Below, piece by piece: positions 50,787 to 59,084 of a stretch of DNA of 64,000 bases. Every line of letters begins with the position of its first letter. The stretch's first letter is position 1. The notes beneath the pieces were generated by a model. The model made no database searches and was not told the origin of the DNA. It saw only the letters and a program-made list of their open reading frames with translations. The DNA is taken from positions 1 to 64,000 of the forward strand of contig NZ_JNNU01000016.1 of NCBI RefSeq assembly GCF_000732195.1, read 5' to 3'. The translations under genes were made by a program, and so were the position numbers. Source of the stretch: Neorhizobium vignae (GTDB lineage: Bacteria; Pseudomonadota; Alphaproteobacteria; Rhizobiales; Rhizobiaceae).

Positions 50787-51622
50787 TGAGCATCAAACGC
50801 AAGCATGCGCTGAAGGACATGACGTTCGCGGAGTTCCGCGAACGTCTTTCCGAAAAGCCCGTCATCCTGCTGCCTTTCGGAAGCCAGGAGGAACAGGGAC
50901 CGCACGCCCCGATGGGCGATTTCATGCTGACCGAAGCGGTGGCGGCAAAAGTGGCGGAAGCCTCCGGCGCGATCGTCGCGCCGATCATCCCCTTCGGTTA
51001 CGCCGATTTCTTCAAGACCATCCCGGGCGGCATACAGCTCCGCGCGTCGACCTTCTCGGCCGTGGTCGAAGATACCGTGACCGCCTTTCTGGATCACGGC
51101 ATCGAGCATATCCTGATCCTGAACGGCCATACCAGCAATGCGCCGCTCTTCGACCAGACGCTTCGTCGCATCCGTGCCGAGCGCGGGGTTTCTGTCGCCT
51201 TCATCAATCTCTGGCAGGCGATCCCGGATGCGCTCTGGAAGGAGCTGCACGGTCCCTCAGTCGCTGCGGCCCGCGGCCATGGCGGCGATCCGCTGACCTC
51301 GATCTACCTGCATCTCTTCCCCGAGCTCATGCGCATGGATCTCGCCCGCCCCTCGGTGCGCGAAAAGGCCTTCGGCCTGCCGACCGGCGGCGTCAACAAT
51401 GTCCAGTTCGAGGGCATGCCTGTGCATGTGCCGCTCAATTGCGACGAGGTAAATGCCGATGGCATGCTCGGCGGCGACCCGTTGCTGGCGAGCGCCGAAA
51501 AGGGCGAGAAGATGGTCGAACATCTCGTCGGCTTCTGCGCCCGTTTCGTGGAGCACCTGCGCCGCTGCGACATGCGCTCGGTGACGGCCTTTTCACGCCG
51601 AGAAGAAAAGGCGGCATCATGA
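50783..51622 (+). CDS. creatininase-family amidohydrolase
   Basis: The protein has 279 residues. The family's metal ligands are visible: LPFGSQEEQGPHAPMGDFML (Glu and His-x-Pro-x-x-Asp), LILNGHTSNAP (Asn-Gly-His) and ARGHGGDPLTS, where the usual HAGExET is replaced by HGGDPLTS. The family hydrolyses cyclic or linear amides such as creatinine, formamides and mycofactocin precursors. Its ATG overlaps the binding-protein stop by ATGA, and its stop overlaps the next start, so it is an integral operon member. The Glu-to-Asp change in the late motif suggests a non-creatinine substrate. Confidence 0.85.
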   Translation: MMSIKRKHALKDMTFAEFRERLSEKPVILLPFGSQEEQGPHAPMGDFMLTEAVAAKVAEASGAIVAPIIPFGYADFFKTIPGGIQLRASTFSAVVEDTVTAFLDHGIEHILILNGHTSNAPLFDQTLRRIRAERGVSVAFINLWQAIPDALWKELHGPSVAAARGHGGDPLTSIYLHLFPELMRMDLARPSVREKAFGLPTGGVNNVQFEGMPVHVPLNCDEVNADGMLGGDPLLASAEKGEKMVEHLVGFCARFVEHLRRCDMRSVTAFSRREEKAAS

Positions 51623-53271
51623 GCAGCGAGCGGCTTTCCGTCGAACACCTGAACGTGCCGCTGCCACGCGGCGCCGATCGCGCCTTTGCGGTCGAAGACC
51701 TGTCGCTCTCGGTCAGCAAGGGCGAGATCCTCTGCATCGTCGGTGAATCCGGCTCCGGCAAATCGCTGACGGCGCTCGCCGCCATGGGGCTCCTGCCCCG
51801 CAACCTCGGTAAGCCCCAAGGCAAGGTAATGTTCGAGGGCAAGAACCTGCTGACCCTCGACGAGGCAACGCGCCGGGACATCACCGGGCGGCGCATTGCG
51901 ATGATCTTCCAGGAGCCGACCGCCGCCCTCAATCCGATCTTCCGGGTTGGAGAACAGGTGTCGGAGACGTTCCGCATCCACACATCGCTCTCACAGGCCG
52001 AAATCCGCAAGAAGGTCATCGACCTCTTCCGCGAAGTGCAGCTTCCCAATCCGGAGCAGATCTTCCATTCCTATCCGCACCAGCTTTCCGGCGGCCAGTG
52101 CCAGCGCGTGATGATCGCGACAGCCCTTGCCCTCGATCCGTCTGTGCTGATCGCCGACGAACCGACCACCGCGCTCGACGTCACCACCCAGGCACAGATC
52201 CTCAAGCTGATGCTGGAACTGCGCGCCAAACACGACACCGGCATCATCTTCATCACCCATGACTTCGGCGTGGTGGCCGAGATCGCCGACCGCGTCGCCG
52301 TCATGCAGACGGGCAGGCTGGTGGAAATCGGCACGCGCGACGAAATCCTCAACCACCCCAAGGAAGACTATACCCGTCGCCTGCTCGCCGCCGTACCGAC
52401 GCTGACGCCACGCAAGGAGCGCGAAGGCCTCGGTGGTCCGGTGCTGATCGCCAGAAACATCGTCAAGACCTTCTCCCGGTCCGGCCTGTTCGGCGGTGGC
52501 CGCACGGTGAAGGCCGTGGACGACGTCGATATCACCATCCGCCGCGGCGAGACGCTGGGCCTGGTCGGTGAATCCGGTTCCGGCAAGTCGACGCTGGCGC
52601 AATGCGTCATCCGCCTCGTGCAGCCGGAAAGCGGCGACATCCTGATCTCCGGCGGCGATTTTACCGGCCTCAGCGGCAAGGTGCTACGCGAAGCGCGCCG
52701 CAAGGTGCAGATCGTCTTCCAGGATCCGTACACCGCGCTCGACCCACGCCAGAAGGTCGGCGATTCCATCGCCGAAGGCCCGGTCATCCACGGCCTCGAC
52801 CGCAAGGCGGCGATGGCCCGCGCGCTCGACCTGCTCGAAGCCTGCGGCCTCGACCGTGCCTCGGCCACCCGTTTCCCGCACGAGTTCTCCGGTGGCCAGC
52901 GTCAACGCATCTGCATTGCCCGGGCGCTCGCCGTCGAGCCTGAGCTGCTGATCGCCGACGAGAGCGTCTCGGCCCTCGACGTCTCGGTGCAGGCGCAGGT
53001 GCTGAAACTCTTGGCCGACATGCAGGAGAGGCTTGGGTTCGGCATCCTGTTCATCACCCACGATCTCAGGGTCGCCAGCCAGATCTGCGACAATATCGCG
53101 GTGATGCGCAACGGCCGCATCGTCGAACGGGGCGATCCTGCCTCACTGTTCGGTGCTCCGAAAGAAACCTACACGAAGGAACTGCTCGCCGCCGTGCCCG
53201 GCAAGGGCTGGCAGCACCACGCCGATAAAAACGAGGCCGGGACGGAAAGATCCCGGGAGGAAACCCCATGA
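51619..53271 (+). CDS. fused dipeptide-type ABC transporter ATPase (DppD-DppF in one chain)
   Basis: The protein has 550 residues and two complete ATPase domains. The first has Walker A GESGSGKS near residue 41, signature LSGGQCQRV and Walker B LIADEPTTALD. The second has Walker A GESGSGKST near 317, signature FSGGQRQRI and Walker B LIADESVSALD. Each ends with an oligopeptide-type C-terminal extension. GsiA-like fusions of this kind drive both permeases. The ATG at 51619 overlaps the previous stop, and its own stop overlaps the following gene. Confidence 0.93.
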   Translation: MSSERLSVEHLNVPLPRGADRAFAVEDLSLSVSKGEILCIVGESGSGKSLTALAAMGLLPRNLGKPQGKVMFEGKNLLTLDEATRRDITGRRIAMIFQEPTAALNPIFRVGEQVSETFRIHTSLSQAEIRKKVIDLFREVQLPNPEQIFHSYPHQLSGGQCQRVMIATALALDPSVLIADEPTTALDVTTQAQILKLMLELRAKHDTGIIFITHDFGVVAEIADRVAVMQTGRLVEIGTRDEILNHPKEDYTRRLLAAVPTLTPRKEREGLGGPVLIARNIVKTFSRSGLFGGGRTVKAVDDVDITIRRGETLGLVGESGSGKSTLAQCVIRLVQPESGDILISGGDFTGLSGKVLREARRKVQIVFQDPYTALDPRQKVGDSIAEGPVIHGLDRKAAMARALDLLEACGLDRASATRFPHEFSGGQRQRICIARALAVEPELLIADESVSALDVSVQAQVLKLLADMQERLGFGILFITHDLRVASQICDNIAVMRNGRIVERGDPASLFGAPKETYTKELLAAVPGKGWQHHADKNEAGTERSREETP

Positions 53272-53945
53272 AGAAATATCATATCGGCAGCGTGCCGAAA
53301 CAGGTCGACCCGGAACTCATCGCCAGGTTCGAAAGCGTCGAGGTGGCGACCATCGGCCATTTCCGGCATCGCGGTTTCGTGCACCATTCGATCACCCCGG
53401 TGGTCGAGCCGGGCAGGACGCTGGTCGGCACCGCGGTGACGGTGGCGATCCCGGCAACCGACTCCACTCTCCTCCACCACGCGATCGGCTTCATCCGCCC
53501 CGGCGATTTCCTGTTCGTCGACCGGCTCGGCGACGACCGGCATGCCTGCATCGGCGGCGGTGTCGCCTTCGCAATCAAGACCGCCGGCGCTATCGGCGTC
53601 GTGCTCGACGGTCCGTGCACCGATGTCGAGGAAATTCTCGAACTCGATTTGCCGTTCTGGTCACGTGGCGTCTCCGGTATCACCACGCGGCTCAACGATC
53701 TCGGCGGCGCGCTTAACCTGCCGATCTCCTGCGGCAACGTTCCGGTCCTGCCGGGCGATATCGTGATTGCCGATGCGAGCGGCATCGTGGTGATCCCTAT
53801 CGATGAGGCTGAAGACGTCGTCGAAGAGGCAATCGCGCGTCAGGCACGGGCGGGCCGCAACAAGGACAAGATCGCAGCCGGCGAAAAGCTCGGCGATCTC
53901 TCCGGTGCCAGCCGTCTGGTTGCCGCTGCGCTGGAGCCGAAATGA
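53268..53945 (+). CDS. RraA family protein (HMG/CHA aldolase-like fold)
   Basis: The protein has 225 residues. Family patterns include GRTLVGTAVTVAIPATDSTL, GDFLFVDRLGDDRHACIGGGVAFAIK and VLPGDIVIADASGIVVIPIDEAEDVVEEA. In RraA/HMG aldolases a GxxxDGxxRD segment supplies the catalytic Arg-Asp; here it reads GVVLDGPCTDVEE, so the Arg is a Thr. It may therefore have a different lyase/decarboxylase activity or be a binding protein. It is translationally coupled to both neighbours (ATGA overlaps). It is distinct in sequence from the RraA-like remnant at the right edge of the window. Confidence 0.85.
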   Translation: MKKYHIGSVPKQVDPELIARFESVEVATIGHFRHRGFVHHSITPVVEPGRTLVGTAVTVAIPATDSTLLHHAIGFIRPGDFLFVDRLGDDRHACIGGGVAFAIKTAGAIGVVLDGPCTDVEEILELDLPFWSRGVSGITTRLNDLGGALNLPISCGNVPVLPGDIVIADASGIVVIPIDEAEDVVEEAIARQARAGRNKDKIAAGEKLGDLSGASRLVAAALEPK

Positions 53946-55492
53946 TGGAAAATCCGCAATACAATCACCTGCGCGTCGAGCGTGGCGTCTATCGCAAGAT
54001 TGCCGGCGTCAGCGAACGCGGCGTCGTCACCTCCCAGCACTACGCGGCGGCCGAGGCTGGGGCGGCGGTCCTTTCAGCGGGCGGCAATGCCGTCGACGCT
54101 GCGGTGACCGCCGCCTTCACCTTGCAGACCGTCGAACCCTGGATGACCAGCCTCGCCGCCTGCGGCTACATGCTGGTCGCCCAGCCGGACGGCAAGGTCG
54201 AAGTCGTCGAATTCACCGGCCGCGTGCCTTCCTATTTTGACGAGGAATTCTACAGGCCCGATCCGAGCATCAAGACCTTCATCGGCCATCCCGCTTCGAT
54301 CGACAACCGCAATGTCCGCGGCTTTACTGCTGCCGTCGTGCCGGGCTGCGTGCGCGGTTTCGCCGAAGCCTTGAAACGCTACGGCACGATCGGCTTCGAC
54401 CGGGCGCTGGCACCGGCGATCGATCGTGCCCGCAAGGGCATGTATGTCGATTGGCACACGACGCTGGCGATCGCGATCGCCGAGGGCGAGCTCGGTATGG
54501 ATCCCGGCGCCCGTTCGATCTTCCTGCCGAGCGGCCACGCGCCGGAGCCGGGAGCGACGCTGCCGCTCGACCAGCTCGCCAGGACGCTCGAACAGCTTGC
54601 CAGCCAAGGCCCGGATTCGCTCTATGGCGGCGCGATCGGCGAGAAGCTGGTCGCCGATCTCAATGCCGGCGGCAGTTCGATCACCCTGGAGGACTTAAGC
54701 AACTACGCCCCCCTCCTCTACCCATCCCGGACCATGTCGCTGCAGGGCAAGACCGTGCATGTGGCTGGAGAGACCAGCGCCGGCCAGCGGCTCCTCGACG
54801 CGCTCGATCACTTCGACGGGAAGCGCGGCAAAGGCCCGGTCGACGCTGGTTTCTTTACAGCCATGGCCGAAGCCCTCTGGGAAAGCTTTGGAGCCCATCG
54901 CAAGCGTCTCAATCCCGCCGAGACGACCAACAAGACCAGCACCACACAGGTCAACGCGGTGGATTCCGAGGGCCGGATGGTGGCGATCACCTTCACGCTG
55001 CTCAACCGGTTCGGCGCCCGCGCCCTGTCGCCATCGACGGGCATCCTGTTGAACAACGGCATGTCCTGGTTCGATCCGACCCCCGGTCGCGCCAACTCGC
55101 TGACGCCGAACGCCTATGCGCCGAGCAACATGTGCCCGGTGGCAATCACCGACGAGAACGGCGCGTTTGCAGCCTATGGCGCCGCCGGCGGCAACCAGAT
55201 CGTTCCCTCGCTTGCCCAGCTCACCGGCATGATCCTGCATGCCGGCCTCGACATCGAGGACGCGATGAACATGCCGCGCATGACCACCGGCCCGCATAAC
55301 GACATCATCGTCAATGTCGACATGCCCGCCACCCAGATCGAGGCGCTCGAAAAGATCGCCAAGGTGAAGCCCGCGGCAGCCGTCGTCTATCCCCGGCCCT
55401 TCGCAGCCCCCGGCATGGTCGGCCGACGCGGCAATGCCTTCATCGGCATGCCCGACATCACCTATCCGGCCGCTTACGCCGCCACAGTCTGA
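53942..55492 (+). CDS. gamma-glutamyltransferase family (Ntn hydrolase), no signal peptide
   Basis: The protein has 516 residues. The large-subunit start (GVVTSQHYAAAEAGAAVLSAGGNAVDAAV) and the small-subunit junction (NKTSTTQVNAVDSEGRMVAI, nucleophile probably Thr334 or Thr335) are present, so autoprocessing is expected. Two points are unusual. There is no signal peptide, although bacterial GGTs are usually periplasmic. The glycine-rich GIGGGGF segment is SLAACGY. It would remove a gamma-glutamyl or similar N-acyl group in the cytoplasm from an imported compound. The start overlaps the RraA-like stop. Confidence 0.87.
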   Translation: MMENPQYNHLRVERGVYRKIAGVSERGVVTSQHYAAAEAGAAVLSAGGNAVDAAVTAAFTLQTVEPWMTSLAACGYMLVAQPDGKVEVVEFTGRVPSYFDEEFYRPDPSIKTFIGHPASIDNRNVRGFTAAVVPGCVRGFAEALKRYGTIGFDRALAPAIDRARKGMYVDWHTTLAIAIAEGELGMDPGARSIFLPSGHAPEPGATLPLDQLARTLEQLASQGPDSLYGGAIGEKLVADLNAGGSSITLEDLSNYAPLLYPSRTMSLQGKTVHVAGETSAGQRLLDALDHFDGKRGKGPVDAGFFTAMAEALWESFGAHRKRLNPAETTNKTSTTQVNAVDSEGRMVAITFTLLNRFGARALSPSTGILLNNGMSWFDPTPGRANSLTPNAYAPSNMCPVAITDENGAFAAYGAAGGNQIVPSLAQLTGMILHAGLDIEDAMNMPRMTTGPHNDIIVNVDMPATQIEALEKIAKVKPAAAVVYPRPFAAPGMVGRRGNAFIGMPDITYPAAYAATV

Positions 55493-55503
55493 ACGAGACC
55501 GAG

Positions 55504-56376
55504 ATGACAGAGCTGACTTTCGCCCCCGTCGAGATCGACGGCGTTCTCAAGATCATTCCGCCGGCGGCTCCGGCCGTCCCGCTGGTGTTCGACTCGCCGC
55601 ATAGCGGCCTGACATTGCCGGATTTCGAGCGCACGGTTTCCGATGAACTGGTGCGGGTCGCCTCCGACACCTATGTGGACGACCTCTTCGGCTTTGCGCC
55701 GTCGATCGGGGCTCCACTGCTGCTCGCGCATTTTCCGAGGAGCTTTCTCGACCTCAACCGGTCGCTGAAGGATGTCGACCTGGAAATGGTGGAGGGCGAG
55801 TGGCCGCATCCGGTCCGCGACAGTGCCTCGGCCCGCCGCGGCATGGGCCTCACCTGGCGTTACGCCTGGGGTGACACGCCGATGTATGGTCGCAAGCTGA
55901 CGGTGAAGGAGCTGGAGGACCGCATCGACACCTATTGGCGGCCCTACCATCGCGAGCTAGTTCGGCTGCTCGATGAAACCTACGCCGCCTTCGGCAAGGT
56001 CTATCACGTCAACTGCCATTCGATGCCGGCAATCGGCCATGTGCTCTCGCCCGATCCGGCCGGTACCGTCCGCAAGGACATCGTGATCGGCGATTACGAA
56101 GGTTTGTCGAGCGAACCGGATTTCGTGAAGCTCGTGGTCGAGACGCTGGAGGGATTTGGCTATTCGGTGTCGCTCAATGTGCCCTTCAAGGGGGCCGAGC
56201 TGGTCTCGGCCTACAGCTCGCCCGGAAAAAACCGGCACAGCATCCAGATCGAACTCAACCGCAAACTCTACATGGACGAGGATACCCGCGAGAAAATCGC
56301 CGGTTATGACGGGTTGAAGGTCAATCTCGCCAGGCTCGGCACGGTCCTGCGCGACTACGTCCAGACCAAAAGCTGA
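55504..56376 (+). CDS. N-formylglutamate amidohydrolase family protein
   Basis: The protein has 290 residues. Conserved segments are VPLVFDSPHSGLTLP, ASDTYVDDLFGFAPSIG, AHFPRSFLDLNRSLKDVD and KVYHVNCHSMPAIG, matching the HutG-like amidohydrolase family (zinc ligands in SPHSG and the acid and His that follow). Members cleave N-formyl-L-glutamate to glutamate and formate. It follows the gamma-glutamyltransferase by 11 bp and is the last gene of the operon. No histidine-degradation genes are adjacent, so a substrate other than a histidine-pathway intermediate is plausible. Confidence 0.88.
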   Translation: MTELTFAPVEIDGVLKIIPPAAPAVPLVFDSPHSGLTLPDFERTVSDELVRVASDTYVDDLFGFAPSIGAPLLLAHFPRSFLDLNRSLKDVDLEMVEGEWPHPVRDSASARRGMGLTWRYAWGDTPMYGRKLTVKELEDRIDTYWRPYHRELVRLLDETYAAFGKVYHVNCHSMPAIGHVLSPDPAGTVRKDIVIGDYEGLSSEPDFVKLVVETLEGFGYSVSLNVPFKGAELVSAYSSPGKNRHSIQIELNRKLYMDEDTREKIAGYDGLKVNLARLGTVLRDYVQTKS

Positions 56377-56487
56377 GGGGCATCGGGCGCCACCAAGTCC
56401 CCGCGCAAGCGCACATAAGCTCTCCTTAACGCTCGATACGTATTGTGAGGGTGCAACAGGCCAGCGCGGAATGGTAGGCGATCTTCA

Positions 56488-58989
56488 TTGACGACAGCGG
56501 TCCCCCCTCAATTACATTCATCGTCGCGGCCTGCGGCTTCGGACGGCGGGGCCGCTCCGATGCCTGTAGCCCAGAAGATCACGCATCGACGGACAGCTGT
56601 TCTCGCCATGGGCGCAGATGCGGCCAAGCTGGACCTCGATCAGCTTCCGGCAGACGACGTCGCGCTTTCGGTTGTTTCAGCCTGCGACCGCCAGGAGGAC
56701 CTCCAGACGATCGTGGAGGAGCAACAACCCAACCTGATCCTGCTCGACATTCAATTCGCAGACTTGTGCGGCGTCCAGATCTGCCGCCAGCTGAAACACA
56801 GTTCGGCGACGTCTGAAATACCGGTGATCCTTATCGCTCCCGAGGGCGATATCGATGGAAGGATCGCGGGTTTCGAGGCCGGTGCGGCTGACTGTGTCTC
56901 ACGCGCGATCGACGGCAGGGAACTTGGCGCGCGCGTGAACGCACTACTCGCATCCAGCCGCACCCGCAGGCAGATCATGAGCCAGGACGAACAGCTTCGC
57001 ACCGCACTCGCCAGCATGAGCCAGGGCGTTTGCCTGTTCCACGCCGACGGTAGATTGGCCTTGTCCAACAATCGCTACGCCGAGGTTTACGGGGTCGATC
57101 CGGCCTTGATTCACCCGGGACAGTCGCTCGAAGACATCATAAAGTTGAGGGACGAAGTCGGAGCCTTTCCAACGATGTCCAGAGAGGAATACCTCGCATG
57201 GGCGGATGAGACGAATGCTGGCGCTTCGTCGCAAGTGTGGATCAAGGAACTTAAATCGGGCAAGGTCATCCGCGGCTGTCATCAGCGTACGGCTGACGGG
57301 GGCTGGGTGTCGACGCATGAGGACGTGACCGAGGCGCGACTAGCCGAACGATCTCTTGCTCAGGCGCATGCGCAGGCGGAGCGCGCCGAGCAGGAGGCAA
57401 GAGCGGCCCATGCGCGCCTGCTGGCCGCCTTCGAAGTCGTCCCCGAAGGCCTGGCACTGTTCGATGAAAATGATCGATATGTGATGTGGAATCGCCGCTA
57501 CGAACAGCTTTACGCCGATAGCGGTGCTCCCCTCGTCAAGGGCATGGGTTTCGAGGACAGACTTCGCAGCGGGCTGCAGCGTGGCCAGTATCCCGACGCG
57601 ATCGGCCGTGAGGAGGAATGGCTGGCCGATCGATTGGCTCGCCACGCAGAGCCAAACAGCGCCCATGAGCAGCGCTTGCCGGGGAACCGATGGGTCCGGA
57701 TAGAGGAACGACATGTTTCGGGCGGCGGAAGCGTAGGGATTCGCGTTGACATCACGGATCTCAAGATGCGCGAGGCTTCCTTCCGGCTACTGTTCGAAGG
57801 AAACCCCCTGCCCATGTGGGTTCAGGACCGGGAGAGCCTTCAATTTCTCGACGTCAACCAGGCGGCTCTTGATCACTACGGCTATGATCGTGACCGTTTT
57901 CTTTCCATGACACTCCTGGACATCCTTACGCCGGAGGATCGGGAAAGAATGAAAACCGCGGCCCTGGGTGCGGATCAGGTGAGCGACGCCAATCGATCTC
58001 AGCGGCACCGGACGGCTCGCGGAACCGAAATCGAGGTCTTTATCTATTCGAGCCAACTCGCCTTCGACACTCATCCGGCCTCACTGGTTGCGGCAGTCGA
58101 TGTCACCGAGCGGAAACGTGCGGAAAGGGCGCTGCTTCAGGATCGCGACGATCTGGAGGAAACTGTGCGCAGCAGAACTGCAGAAATTGCCCGTCAGGCT
58201 GCGGAACTGGAACGGATGCTTGATCAAGAGCGGCAGGTCAACGAACTTCAGCGGCAATTCGTCTCCATGGCTTCTCACGAATTCCGCACGCCGCTTTCGA
58301 TCATCGACGGCGCAGCGCAACGTCTCGTTCGCCGCAAGAACGCGGTGACATCGGAATTTATCGGTGAGAAGACGGAGCAGATCCGCAGCGCAGTTTCACG
58401 AATGTTGGAGTTGATGGAGAGCATTCTGGCGGTCGGACGCCTGGATCACGGCCACATCGACGTCGTCCGCAAGCCATGCGCGTTGGACGACATCATCCGG
58501 ACCTGCAGTGCGCGGCAGGAAAGCATCCGCAAATCGCACCGCTTCCTGCTCGATGTGGAGCGGCTTCCCTCCACTATCTACGGCGACGCTGCGGCGCTGG
58601 AGCAGGTATTCACCAATCTCTTCTCAAATGCCGTAAAATACGCGCCGCACTCCCCAGACGTCCATGTCACGGGGTGGCAGCAAAACGACTGTGTCCAGAT
58701 CACCGTTCGCGACGAGGGGATCGGCATCGACGCGGACGACTTGCCCAAGATGTTCGGACGCTATTTCCGGGCGAGAAGTTCGTCCGGTATCGCGGGGACG
58801 GGTATCGGCCTCAACCTGGTGAAACAGGTGGTCGAGTTACATAAGGGCGAAATTCACGTGGACAGCGTGAAGGGAGAAGGAACCGTGTTTACAATCATGC
58901 TGCCGATCGCCAGGCCTGAGCAACTGGAAAGGGACGTGGCTCAAACATTGACCGACCAGAAGGGCCTGCCGATCGAGGTCCAGCCCTGA
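56488..58989 (+). CDS. soluble PAS-domain sensor histidine kinase with N-terminal degenerate receiver
   Basis: The protein has 833 residues and no membrane helix. Residues about 35-155 form a receiver-like domain with Asp87 (LILLDIQF) but without the acidic pair and with Arg where the conserved Lys should be (DCVSRAID). PAS regions follow at about 165-285, 305-430 and 435-555. A coiled coil (about 565-590) leads to the phosphoacceptor His597 (SMASHEFRTP), the N-box (FTNLFSNAVKYAP) and the ATP lid (GIGIDADDLPKMFGRYF; GTGIGLNLVKQVV). The start is a TTG at 56488 with a weak ribosome site; an ATG at 56560 would also keep all domains. No response regulator is adjacent. A GGDEF gene follows. Confidence 0.88.
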   Translation: MTTAVPPQLHSSSRPAASDGGAAPMPVAQKITHRRTAVLAMGADAAKLDLDQLPADDVALSVVSACDRQEDLQTIVEEQQPNLILLDIQFADLCGVQICRQLKHSSATSEIPVILIAPEGDIDGRIAGFEAGAADCVSRAIDGRELGARVNALLASSRTRRQIMSQDEQLRTALASMSQGVCLFHADGRLALSNNRYAEVYGVDPALIHPGQSLEDIIKLRDEVGAFPTMSREEYLAWADETNAGASSQVWIKELKSGKVIRGCHQRTADGGWVSTHEDVTEARLAERSLAQAHAQAERAEQEARAAHARLLAAFEVVPEGLALFDENDRYVMWNRRYEQLYADSGAPLVKGMGFEDRLRSGLQRGQYPDAIGREEEWLADRLARHAEPNSAHEQRLPGNRWVRIEERHVSGGGSVGIRVDITDLKMREASFRLLFEGNPLPMWVQDRESLQFLDVNQAALDHYGYDRDRFLSMTLLDILTPEDRERMKTAALGADQVSDANRSQRHRTARGTEIEVFIYSSQLAFDTHPASLVAAVDVTERKRAERALLQDRDDLEETVRSRTAEIARQAAELERMLDQERQVNELQRQFVSMASHEFRTPLSIIDGAAQRLVRRKNAVTSEFIGEKTEQIRSAVSRMLELMESILAVGRLDHGHIDVVRKPCALDDIIRTCSARQESIRKSHRFLLDVERLPSTIYGDAAALEQVFTNLFSNAVKYAPHSPDVHVTGWQQNDCVQITVRDEGIGIDADDLPKMFGRYFRARSSSGIAGTGIGLNLVKQVVELHKGEIHVDSVKGEGTVFTIMLPIARPEQLERDVAQTLTDQKGLPIEVQP

Positions 58990-59084
58990 AGCAACAACAG
59001 GCAAGCGACACCGATTGCGGACCCGGTTCCGACCGGTGCAACAGCCCGTCTTGTCCCCGGTCATCAGGGCCCTAGATCCGGCAC

